Source of the DNA: Gammaproteobacteria bacterium
GTDB lineage: Bacteria > Pseudomonadota > Gammaproteobacteria > Thiohalobacterales > Thiohalobacteraceae
Length of the DNA stretch: 64,000 bases
Direction of reading: 5' to 3'
Assembly: GCA_019911805.1 (NCBI GenBank)
Contig: JAIOJV010000016.1
Span: 19,287 to 83,286, forward strand
In this document: positions 58,227-64,000 of the stretch, in pieces
Layout of the letters: each line of letters opens with the position of its first letter
Position numbering within the stretch: the stretch's first letter is position 1
Program-made: the position numbers and the translations under genes
The notes under the pieces: model-generated
The model's database searches: none
What the model was told of the DNA's origin: nothing
Seen by the model: only the letters and a program-made list of their open reading frames with translations

Positions 58227-58907
58227 TTACTTATGTTCCAGCGTGTAAGACAGTGCGCTGCGCAGCGAATCGATCAGTGCGTCGTAGGCGCTGCTCTCGA
58301 GTGAGGCGCCCTGGCCAATCTGCTTGAGCAAATCGTTCCGTGCCTGCATAGCGGCCTGCAGCGGGATATCCAGGCCGTCACACTCCAGCATATGGCGCGC
58401 CTCCTTGAGGGGCGTCAACGGGTTACCATGCTTTTCGTCCTGCATGCTGCTTTCCGCTTGACGGATCAGATCACCAACAGCACGTTCACTCACCTCGTCC
58501 TGCAATGTCATCAGGGATGTTCGCAGCAACGGGATCCACTCAAGCATCTGGGTATAGTTTTCACCCGCCTTGGCCTGGACAGTGGCATCGATCAATAAAG
58601 CGGTACGGGCCGCTGCACCACGGCTGGCAGCGAGGTGCAAGGTAGCACCAGCGGCGGTCAGCTCACTGATTGCCGTTATCCGATCATCGTCCAGGAGGGC
58701 CGCCCGTGAACGCGTGACCAGGTCCAGGCTGGCAGAGAGCTCTTCTGCCACGATCAGAAGCAGGTCCGTGCCCGGGCAGATGTTCCCGGGTTTTGGCGTG
58801 ACGGCGCCCGGGTCGGCCGCCCTGACCGGCGCACCGAGCGGCAGCGCAATCAGCAACAGGTATATCCACAGGAAGTGTCTATGGAAATGTAACACTGGAT
58901 GATTCAT
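58227..58907 (-). CDS. Secreted helical protein of unknown function
   Basis: 226 residues with a signal peptide (HRHFLWIYLLLIALPLGAPVRAA, cleavage near residue 31). The mature part is almost all helical (LLIVAEELSASLDLVTRSRAAL; AISELTAAGATLHLAASRGAAA). It resembles periplasmic four-helix proteins such as YfdX in pattern only. Two cysteines are seen (ICPGTD, LECDG). AGGGAGAATTCTG precedes the ATG. It lies between the Nudix and baeRF genes; no shared role is evident. Confidence 0.7.
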   Translation of the reverse strand: MNHPVLHFHRHFLWIYLLLIALPLGAPVRAADPGAVTPKPGNICPGTDLLLIVAEELSASLDLVTRSRAALLDDDRITAISELTAAGATLHLAASRGAAARTALLIDATVQAKAGENYTQMLEWIPLLRTSLMTLQDEVSERAVGDLIRQAESSMQDEKHGNPLTPLKEARHMLECDGLDIPLQAAMQARNDLLKQIGQGASLESSAYDALIDSLRSALSYTLEHK

Positions 58908-58972
58908 CAGAATTCTCCCTTTTCACCAATCGGAGCTGGATTCCTGAATCCCGTCGTGGAACGGCCGAACCT

Positions 58973-59431
58973 TCACCCCACGCGCCCCACCAACCGATCG
59001 AGGAAGCCCGCCTGGCCTGGCAGGATCTTCCGGTGGGCCGCCTCGATCCCGAACCACTGCCCTTTGTCCACCTCGGGAAAATGCCTCGTCATGCCGCTCT
59101 TGGGTGGCCATTCCATGCGGAAGGTATTGCTGACGAGCCTGGAGGGATCGACATCCTGTTCGACCGCCCAGGCATGGATGATCTTGCCACTCGGCTGCCT
59201 GAGTTCGCCGAGTCCGATGAGTCTGCCGTGGGTTGTGAAGCCCGTCTCCTCCCGGAACTCGCGCCTAGCCGCGTCCAGCGGGGTCTCGCCGGCCTCGCAG
59301 AGGCCCTTGGGGATGGTCCACGCGCCGTCGTCCCGGTGCGCCCAGTAGGGTCCGCCGGGATGGACGAGCATCACGTCCAGACGTTCGGCGGTGCATCGGT
59401 ACAGGAGTATGCCGGCGCTGCATAGACTCAT
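58973..59431 (-). CDS. Nudix hydrolase
   Basis: 152 residues. The Nudix box is complete: [20 protein letters not shown] and then TGF, with the catalytic Glu residues of REFREE. The context ([26 protein letters not shown]) is that of small NTP or dinucleoside polyphosphate pyrophosphohydrolases that read NUDIX-MutT style. Substrate unknown. Cytoplasmic. Confidence 0.9.
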   Translation of the reverse strand: MSLCSAGILLYRCTAERLDVMLVHPGGPYWAHRDDGAWTIPKGLCEAGETPLDAARREFREETGFTTHGRLIGLGELRQPSGKIIHAWAVEQDVDPSRLVSNTFRMEWPPKSGMTRHFPEVDKGQWFGIEAAHRKILPGQAGFLDRLVGRVG

Positions 59432-59515
59432 ATGGGAAACGATCGGAATAGGATAGTCCCCGGACTGGGCGCCCCCATCAGGTAATGCCTACAGGGCAGG
59501 CGATGCCTACGGGCA

Positions 59516-59554
59516 ACGCGCCCCGGGTCTCATGGCCGGAGACCCGGGGCGCGT
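59516..59554. terminator. Strong 16-bp GC-rich hairpin, terminator-like
   Basis: ACGCGCCCCGGGTCTC pairs perfectly with GAGACCCGGGGCGCGT around a 7-nt loop. It begins 4 bp after the stop of the four-helix protein gene on the minus strand. No T-run follows in either direction, so it is a stabilising or Rho-assisted end rather than a classical intrinsic terminator. Confidence 0.5.
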
Positions 59555-59558
59555 CGTA

Positions 59559-59972
59559 CTACGAGAACCAACGTAGAAACGCCGCGGCGGTCAGGGCCGT
59601 GACGCCCAGCAGCGCCTGCTCCGCCCAGGCCACCCCCTGCCGCCGATCCAGCCGCGTGCGCTGCGTACGCAGCATCACGATGGCCAGGGTGATGCCGAGG
59701 GCCGCGCAGACGATCTTGATCAACAGTGCCACGACGGCAATGCCGTGGAGGTCGGGGAACTGGCCGTAATACGCGAAGCTGATGGTACCGAAGCCGGCGC
59801 CGCTGACCACCTGCAACAGCCAACCGGCCAGGACCAGCCGTATCGTACTGCGCGGCCGCGCCAGGGGCTCAGGCCGTGGCCAGCCTCCATAGACCGCACC
59901 ACCGACGACGGCCACGGCGCCGAAATTGTGGGCGACCTGCGTCAACGCATAGGCGAGATTTTGTAGATCCAT
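59559..59972 (-). CDS. Small four-helix inner-membrane protein, unknown function
   Basis: 137 residues with four predicted membrane helices (about 13-30, 44-64, 75-96 and 117-135). A His near the start of helix 1 (TQVAHNFGAVAVVGGAVYG) recalls small heme- or copper-linked membrane proteins, but no family motif is secure. Its ATG at 59972 is one base from the stop of the secreted gene upstream, so the two form an operon. Confidence 0.68.
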   Translation of the reverse strand: MDLQNLAYALTQVAHNFGAVAVVGGAVYGGWPRPEPLARPRSTIRLVLAGWLLQVVSGAGFGTISFAYYGQFPDLHGIAVVALLIKIVCAALGITLAIVMLRTQRTRLDRRQGVAWAEQALLGVTALTAAAFLRWFS

Positions 59973-59973
59973 G

Positions 59974-60315
59974 CTATTCCACAGTCACGTGTATGCATTG
60001 TTCCGGGCCGGTGGGCGTGTGGTTTTTGTTCACGACCTTGATACAGATCTCATGCGCCCCCGGCGCCAACGTCTCCAGGGTGTAGGTTCCCTTGAGTTGG
60101 CGCAGGAGGCCCGTCTCGCTACCGTCGATATAGACGTGCAGGTGATCGCCCCTCGGCCCCGGCACGACCTCGTATTCCACCTTGTTCTGTTCCATCGCGT
60201 CCAGCGTGGCACCATCGGCGGGCGCAAGAATGGTGACCGAGCCCGCAGCCGCCAGGGCGGCCGTAGTGACCAGCGCGCCGGACAAACATAGAGAAACCAT
60301 GGCAATAAGCCTCAT
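59974..60315 (-). CDS. Small secreted beta-sandwich protein, unknown function
   Basis: 113 residues. Signal peptide MRLIAMVSLCLSGALVTTAALAA. The mature part (SVTILAPADGATLDAMEQNKVEYEV, GDHLHVYIDG, YTLETLAPGAHEICIKVVNKNH) looks like a single Ig-like or DUF4399-type domain, with a HLH that could bind metal. GGAGGG precedes the ATG at 60315. It is co-transcribed with the four-helix membrane protein. Confidence 0.7.
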   Translation of the reverse strand: MRLIAMVSLCLSGALVTTAALAAAGSVTILAPADGATLDAMEQNKVEYEVVPGPRGDHLHVYIDGSETGLLRQLKGTYTLETLAPGAHEICIKVVNKNHTPTGPEQCIHVTVE

Positions 60316-60467
60316 GACGCACCCTCCTGTCATTGAACGAATGTCTTAGACTCTAGCAGGCCGCGCGGCGCACGTCAGCCGGTACAGGCCGCCGCCAATT
60401 GAATTCAGCTTGATTTCATCCCCGCCGGCTAGGCTGCCCCACAAGCCACAGATGATCCGGAGGGGCT

Positions 60468-60635
60468 ATGTTCCGCAAGGCATTGACATTGGTTCTGCTC
60501 GGCGTGCTGGTCATGGGCACGGCCACCGTGACCTATGGGACGTTCTTCGGCAACGGGTTCACCGCCAGCGTTACCGGGGTCCTGGGCGCGGGTGACGGTG
60601 AGCACGACCGGAAGGGAGATCATGATGATGACTAA
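60468..60635 (+). CDS. 55-residue single-helix membrane protein overlapping the b561 gene
   Basis: ATG at 60468 after a CCGGAGGGG ribosome-binding site, ending TAA at 60633-60635. The product begins MFRKALTLVLLGVLVMGTAT, a single hydrophobic helix, then a short soluble part ending in an acidic, His-containing tail (EHDRKGDHDDD). Its last 14 bp overlap the start of the cytochrome gene, which implies coupled translation. It could be a small subunit or metal-binding accessory of that cytochrome. Confidence 0.68.
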   Translation: MFRKALTLVLLGVLVMGTATVTYGTFFGNGFTASVTGVLGAGDGEHDRKGDHDDD

Positions 60636-61140
60636 GCTGCGACTGCCCAACGCCTTCGAGTTACTCATGCTGTGGCATGGCCTGTTCGTCGGCGCCTATA
60701 CGATCGCCTACCTCACCGCCGACGGCGCGCCGGGACTGCACGAATTTTCCGGCTATGCGGCACTCGCCCTGCTCGTCGTGCGACTCCTCGCAGCCCGGTT
60801 TGCCGGTCAGCGCGCGCCGTGGGCGCTACCTCTGCCGAAGGCGGCGATGTGGAGGAACTTCGGGCGTAAGCTCACCACTGGCAACCTGAGTGCGCTGCGC
60901 GGGCGTACGCCCTTCGCACCGCTTTCCGGCCTGATCATTCTCGCCATGCTGGTACTGGTCACGCTCAGTGGACTGACCGCCGACTGGTGGAAATGGGAGG
61001 ACCTGCACGACGCCGTTGCCGAAGGCTCGTTACTGGTCGTATTCATCCACATCGCCATCGTGTCCGTCGGTCCTTTGTGGAAGACCCTCGTCGGGACGCG
61101 CGCAGAACCGCGCGCGCCGGCGCTGCCCCACACGCCCTGA
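60622..61140 (+). CDS. Cytochrome b561-like membrane protein
   Basis: 172 residues with four membrane helices. Likely heme ligands are His19 (LMLWHG), His40 (GLHEFSGY), His129 (DLHDAVAE) and His143 (VVFIHIAIV), the spacing seen in bacterial b561 and hydrogenase-type cytochrome b subunits. It would pass electrons between the quinone pool and a periplasmic partner. GGAAGGGAG precedes ATG 60622. It overlaps the small gene upstream and converges on the HiPIP gene, a plausible redox partner. Confidence 0.8.
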   Translation: MMMTKLRLPNAFELLMLWHGLFVGAYTIAYLTADGAPGLHEFSGYAALALLVVRLLAARFAGQRAPWALPLPKAAMWRNFGRKLTTGNLSALRGRTPFAPLSGLIILAMLVLVTLSGLTADWWKWEDLHDAVAEGSLLVVFIHIAIVSVGPLWKTLVGTRAEPRAPALPHTP

Positions 61141-61221
61141 TCCACACGAGCGCAGGGCAGCAGGGGCGGGGGGCGGTAAGCCCCCGCGGGCAGCAACCAG
61201 GGTGTTCTCGAAGAGCGATCG

Positions 61222-61488
61222 TCAACCCGGTTTCTTAGCCCACAGTATGCACCAGCCGTCGGGACTGATGTCACCGGCGACGACCTTACAGCTGCGCGAC
61301 TCGGGTAGAAAGTGCATGCACGCGGCACAGCGTTGATCACCCTTCGGCTGTGCCTGGTACTTCGCTTGCGCCTTATCCAACTTGCCACCCTGGGTTTCCG
61401 CCGCAACGGCCCGCTGCAGACACAACGCACAGCCTGCGGCGAACAGGCCGCGCAAGACATCCCGACGGGTTGGATCGTAGATTGACAT
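61222..61488 (-). CDS. High-potential iron-sulfur protein (HiPIP)
   Basis: 88 residues including a Tat signal (DPTRRDVLRGLFAAGCALCL, Arg8-Arg9). The mature protein has the conserved Tyr (KAQAKYQAQP) and four cluster cysteines at 54, 57, 67 and 80 (RCAACMHF, SRSCKVV, DGWCILWAKK), spacing C-x2-C-x9-C-x12-C. HiPIPs carry single electrons in the periplasm between the bc1 complex and photosynthetic reaction centres or terminal oxidases. GGAGGGGAG precedes ATG 61488. Length is typical. Confidence 0.93.
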   Translation of the reverse strand: MSIYDPTRRDVLRGLFAAGCALCLQRAVAAETQGGKLDKAQAKYQAQPKGDQRCAACMHFLPESRSCKVVAGDISPDGWCILWAKKPG

Positions 61489-61732
61489 GGGCTCCCCTCC
61501 TCCAGGGCCGCTGACCCCGGCCCGTTCCTTGAAGATCGCCCGATCATGAATGCCGCACATGACCGGTGATACCTCCCTGTATAGCACGCCCCCCGCAACC
61601 TGTTCCGGGGTTGGGTACCGGCAACAGGCACGACTGGGGCAACCACGATACGTAATCGGGTCCCCGCGCGGGTGGCGTCATTCTCCATGCTAGACTTTCT
61701 GTCATTAGCCTTCCTCGACCTAAGGAGACGAC

Positions 61733-62323
61733 ATGAACGCCATCCGCAACGTATTCTCATTGATCGGCCTCCTGGCAGTCGTCGCCACCGTATATGTCGC
61801 CTCGGTCTACAGAGATGACATTGCGGCCGTTCGTGCCCTGGATCCCGGTGCCGCACAGATGTATGCGGAGATGTGGTCGCGGATCAAGGAAACCGGTACC
61901 AGTGCGGATGCGACGGCATGGAGGATTCCGCTCGCCGAGGGTGTCGCCCCCGCCGACGCGGAACAGGTCATGAAGTTCGTCGCCAACCAGCACAACATCA
62001 GCGGCGTCGGTGAACTGCCCCTGTCGGAACAGGTGGAACTCATGACCGGCGAGAAGCAGCGCTTCTTGAAGATCTACGAGTACTGTGACCCGCGCACGGC
62101 GATGCAGATGGTCGACTACAGTGACGCCTTCTCCGCCTATCTACCCTGCCGCATTGCGCTGGTGGAGGACAAGGACGGTCACTACGCGCTGTACTCCCTG
62201 AACATGGACCTGATGATCTCCGGCGGCCGCCCCCTGCCGCCGGACCTGAAGAAAGAGGCGCTCCGCGTCAAGCAGATCATCCGCGACATCATGGAGCGTG
62301 GCGCCACCGGCGAGTTGTTCTAA
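61733..62323 (+). CDS. DUF302 domain protein with N-terminal membrane anchor
   Basis: 196 residues. One N-terminal hydrophobic helix (VFSLIGLLAVVATVYVASVY), then a DUF302-like domain. YEYCDPRTAMQMVDYSDAFSAYLPCRIALVEDKDGHY matches the family pattern of a Cys followed by an LPCR-V segment. DUF302 proteins are often near sulfur and redox genes; the function is not known. AAGGAG stands 8 nt before the ATG. It may belong with the nearby HiPIP and cytochrome genes. Confidence 0.8.
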   Translation: MNAIRNVFSLIGLLAVVATVYVASVYRDDIAAVRALDPGAAQMYAEMWSRIKETGTSADATAWRIPLAEGVAPADAEQVMKFVANQHNISGVGELPLSEQVELMTGEKQRFLKIYEYCDPRTAMQMVDYSDAFSAYLPCRIALVEDKDGHYALYSLNMDLMISGGRPLPPDLKKEALRVKQIIRDIMERGATGELF

Positions 62324-62371
62324 GGCATCACGGGCGATACCGCCCCATCTGGCCGGCACGCCGGGTGGAAA

Positions 62372-63157
62372 TCAGGTTTGGTCGACGTACTTCCCGAAGA
62401 ATGCGGCGGGGATATCCGCCTTCTTGCGTCCGGCGATGGCGAAGTAATAGAGCGGTTCGCCTTCCATGGACAAGCGGTGCCGGTAGCGCTCCAGATGATA
62501 GATTTCCAGGTGCTCAGAGAAGATCAGATCCCGGATCATCCGGGAGAAACCGGTGGAATCGCTGTCACGCAGGAAGGTCTCTTTGATGTTGAACGCCACC
62601 CAGCCCTCGGGCCGGATAAGGTTGAACGCCTCCATGAACGCCTTGGGCGGGATGTCACCGAAGCCCAGTGCCGCCACGGTGGTCAGGCAGTCGAGCGACC
62701 AGGAGCGGAACTCCTCCTTCTCGTCCGCCGACAGATTGCAGAAATCGGTGATGTAATAGGCGTCATACAGGTGCGGCCGGTCGCGTTCCACCGCCGCCTG
62801 CGCCTCCGGGATGATGTCGACGCCGACCATGCGCGATACACCATAGTCCTTGAGGGACTCCCCCATCAGGCCGTTGCCGGCACCGAGGTCCAGCACGCGC
62901 AACCCGGTGAAGTTCTCCCGTGCCTGGTCGACCGCGGACTTGAGGATCTCGGTGACCTTCTCCGGTGAGCTGCACTTGAGCCGGTCGTAGAATACCTGTT
63001 CGTACAACCCCGGAACCCGGTAGATCTCGTCGTAGTCGTGGAACCTGATCCGGGTCTTGTCGCCGTCCATGCCGATCACATAGAAATACGCCTCGTCCTG
63101 GGCGAGGTCACGGGCGCCGAGTTGGGGGAACTGAATGCGGTGTCGTTGCGGTTTCAT
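62372..63157 (-). CDS. SAM-dependent methyltransferase, class I
   Basis: 261 residues. Motif I is LRVLDLGAGNGLMGESL near residue 87, followed by GVDIIPEAQAAVERDRPHLYDAYYITD and a LTTVAALGFGDIPPKAF core. The N-terminal 60 residues (VIGMDGDKTRIRFHDYDEIYRVPGLYEQVFYD) are a distinct cap and may set the substrate, which I cannot name. GGAG lies 5 nt before ATG 63157. Confidence 0.85.
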   Translation of the reverse strand: MKPQRHRIQFPQLGARDLAQDEAYFYVIGMDGDKTRIRFHDYDEIYRVPGLYEQVFYDRLKCSSPEKVTEILKSAVDQARENFTGLRVLDLGAGNGLMGESLKDYGVSRMVGVDIIPEAQAAVERDRPHLYDAYYITDFCNLSADEKEEFRSWSLDCLTTVAALGFGDIPPKAFMEAFNLIRPEGWVAFNIKETFLRDSDSTGFSRMIRDLIFSEHLEIYHLERYRHRLSMEGEPLYYFAIAGRKKADIPAAFFGKYVDQT

Positions 63158-63558
63158 GATTCTCCTAGCGTGTTTGGCAGACTGCCGAGACGGCGGCACA
63201 CGCAGCGTGGGCCGCGCGGGACGAACAGGCATGACGTGGCCGTAGGGGCCGTTATTTTCCCTGCCCATGACGCTCGATCGGACGAACGCGGGTCAGCGAT
63301 GGACATGATGCGCAGCGGCCTGCCGGGGTTTCCGGCGCCGTGCGGCGGGCAAGCTGACGAACTACAGAGCTGCGAAGCAGGTTGCGGGAAAAGCCTGATT
63401 ACCGTACATCAAGTGGCCTATCCTACCACACCCTGCGGCGGCAATGCCGGCTACGGCAGGCCATCGGGTGCGGAACCCGACTGGAGGAGTGGAGTTCCTG
63501 ACGCGACCGTCGGTCTTCGCTATTACGGTGGTACCCCGGGGTTTGCGCACCCGGCCTG
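63158..63558. other. 401-bp spacer without a recognised gene
   Basis: I see no coding frame with family similarity on either strand, no repeat of families A-E and no tRNA. It must hold the promoter of the methyltransferase gene and the end of the sorting-tail gene. Several GC-rich palindromic words (GGCATTGCC at 63436) could fold. Confidence 0.5.
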
Positions 63559-64000
63559 TCAGGTTCGTGAGCGTCCTGCAAACGCACCCAGCCCGACCAG
63601 ACCCCAACCCAGCAGCCAGACGGCGGCCGGCACCGGCACCGCACTGGTGCGCACCAGATAGGAGCCGATCCAGGGGAAATCACCGGCATAGTGATCGCCG
63701 AAGGTCAACGGATCCTTCATGGTGTAATAATCGGTATCCGACCAACGGGTCACCGCCCCGAGAGCGAACCGAGAACCATCCAGCATCAGGTCTCCGGTCA
63801 AACCCACCAAGCGGTAGTTGGCGTTCGGACCGCTGAACTCGTCCGTTCCACCGCTGATCCCATCACCGAGGGTCTCCGAGGCCAGCCGGACACCCGGGTC
63901 GAGATAAGCGGGTCGTTCACCATAGAGTACGCCGCTACCCAGGGCGATACCAAAGTAGCTACCGAACAGGTCGCCCACCTCGATAATGGTCGCATAGCGC
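63559..64000 (-). CDS. Secreted protein with VPxxA-type C-terminal sorting tail (5' end beyond window)
   Basis: The frame is open from the right window edge to the stop at 63559, giving the last 146 residues. The C-terminus is the sorting signal: a VPVPAAVWLLGWGLVGLGAF stretch, then basic residues. This is the three-part PEP-CTERM/VPLPA-CTERM pattern recognised by exosortases. The visible body (YRLVGLTGDLMLDGSRFALGAV, DEFSGPNANY) looks beta-rich and extracellular. The function is unknown. The gene is truncated by the window, so no start is assigned. Confidence 0.8.
   Translation of the reverse strand, partial: RYATIIEVGDLFGSYFGIALGSGVLYGERPAYLDPGVRLASETLGDGISGGTDEFSGPNANYRLVGLTGDLMLDGSRFALGAVTRWSDTDYYTMKDPLTFGDHYAGDFPWIGSYLVRTSAVPVPAAVWLLGWGLVGLGAFAGRSRT

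Noticed and set aside
63340..63558. Possible cyclic-di-GMP riboswitch (GCGCAAACC and GGGGTACC words on the minus strand)
   Set aside because: The second conserved stem and tetraloop receptor cannot be matched, and it lies just after a stop codon rather than before a fitting start. A covariance-model search would be decisive.

Overview
The window looks like part of the chromosome of a GC-rich gammaproteobacterium, most likely a sulfur-oxidising or phototrophic relative of the Chromatiales. The reasons are the gammaproteobacterial gene orders (maf-rng-yhdP-nit-tldD; leuS-lptE-holA-proA-nadD-rsfS-rlmH with ybeL divergent; miaB-ybeZ-ybeY-corC-lnt; pcnB-folK-dNK-panB-panC-panD; lptF-lptG divergent from pepA-holC-valS), a Tat-exported high-potential iron-sulfur protein, three small DUF2173-like proteins, and a VPxxA-type C-terminal sorting tail. 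No phage, insertion sequence, CRISPR array or plasmid function is visible.

Layout. 1-8589 (minus): tldD (cut by the window edge), a nitrilase-fold amidase, yhdP, rng and maf. 8590-16781 (minus): rlmH, rsfS, nadD, proA, holA, lptE, leuS. 16961-19966: ybeL (plus) facing a membrane PAS-PAS-GGDEF-EAL protein (minus). 20127-26675 (minus): rlmJ, then lnt, corC, ybeY, ybeZ, miaB. RNase P RNA (minus) follows at 26879-27231. 27279-38510: a small helical-repeat protein, pgi, zwf and gnd (minus), then glgA, ppc, a beta-carbonic anhydrase and mlaC (plus). 38693-43703 (minus): panD, panC, panB, a deoxynucleoside kinase, folK, pcnB. 43801-43875: tRNA-Glu(CTC). 44005-45186: three DUF2173-like paralogues. 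45327-54072: an RDD membrane protein, lptG/lptF (minus), pepA, holC, a small acidic protein and valS (plus). 54191-64000 is a looser accessory zone: a lipoprotein, a glutathione transferase, a YjdF-like membrane protein, a bacterial eRF1-like (baeRF) protein, a secreted helical protein, a Nudix hydrolase, small membrane and secreted proteins, a cytochrome b561-like protein, HiPIP, a DUF302 protein, a methyltransferase and a sorting-tail protein cut by the right edge.

How the genes work together. Most of the window is housekeeping: outer-membrane building (LptE, LptF, LptG, Lnt, YhdP, MlaC), ribosome and tRNA maturation (RlmH, RsfS, RlmJ, YbeY, MiaB, RNase P, RNase G), replication accessory subunits (HolA, HolC), NAD, pantothenate, folate and proline synthesis, sugar-phosphate metabolism, and an anaplerotic ppc-carbonic anhydrase pair.

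The most striking thing is not a gene. The spacers carry five families (here A-E) of dispersed inverted repeats built from short near-tandem words. The left arm on the plus strand is always the purine-rich word and the right arm its complement: A = CCACGAAGGACACGAAGG, B = CCACGGAAGCACACGGAA, C = CCGCCAAGGCGCCAAGA, D = GATACAAGATACAAG, E = GTGAGGCGTGAGGAG. They sit exactly at gene ends, often supplying the stop codon and last residues. They nest inside one another (E around B twice, A around B once), expand into tandem arrays, and bracket lptE with long direct and inverted copies. A second anomaly is a low-GC in-frame segment inside valS.
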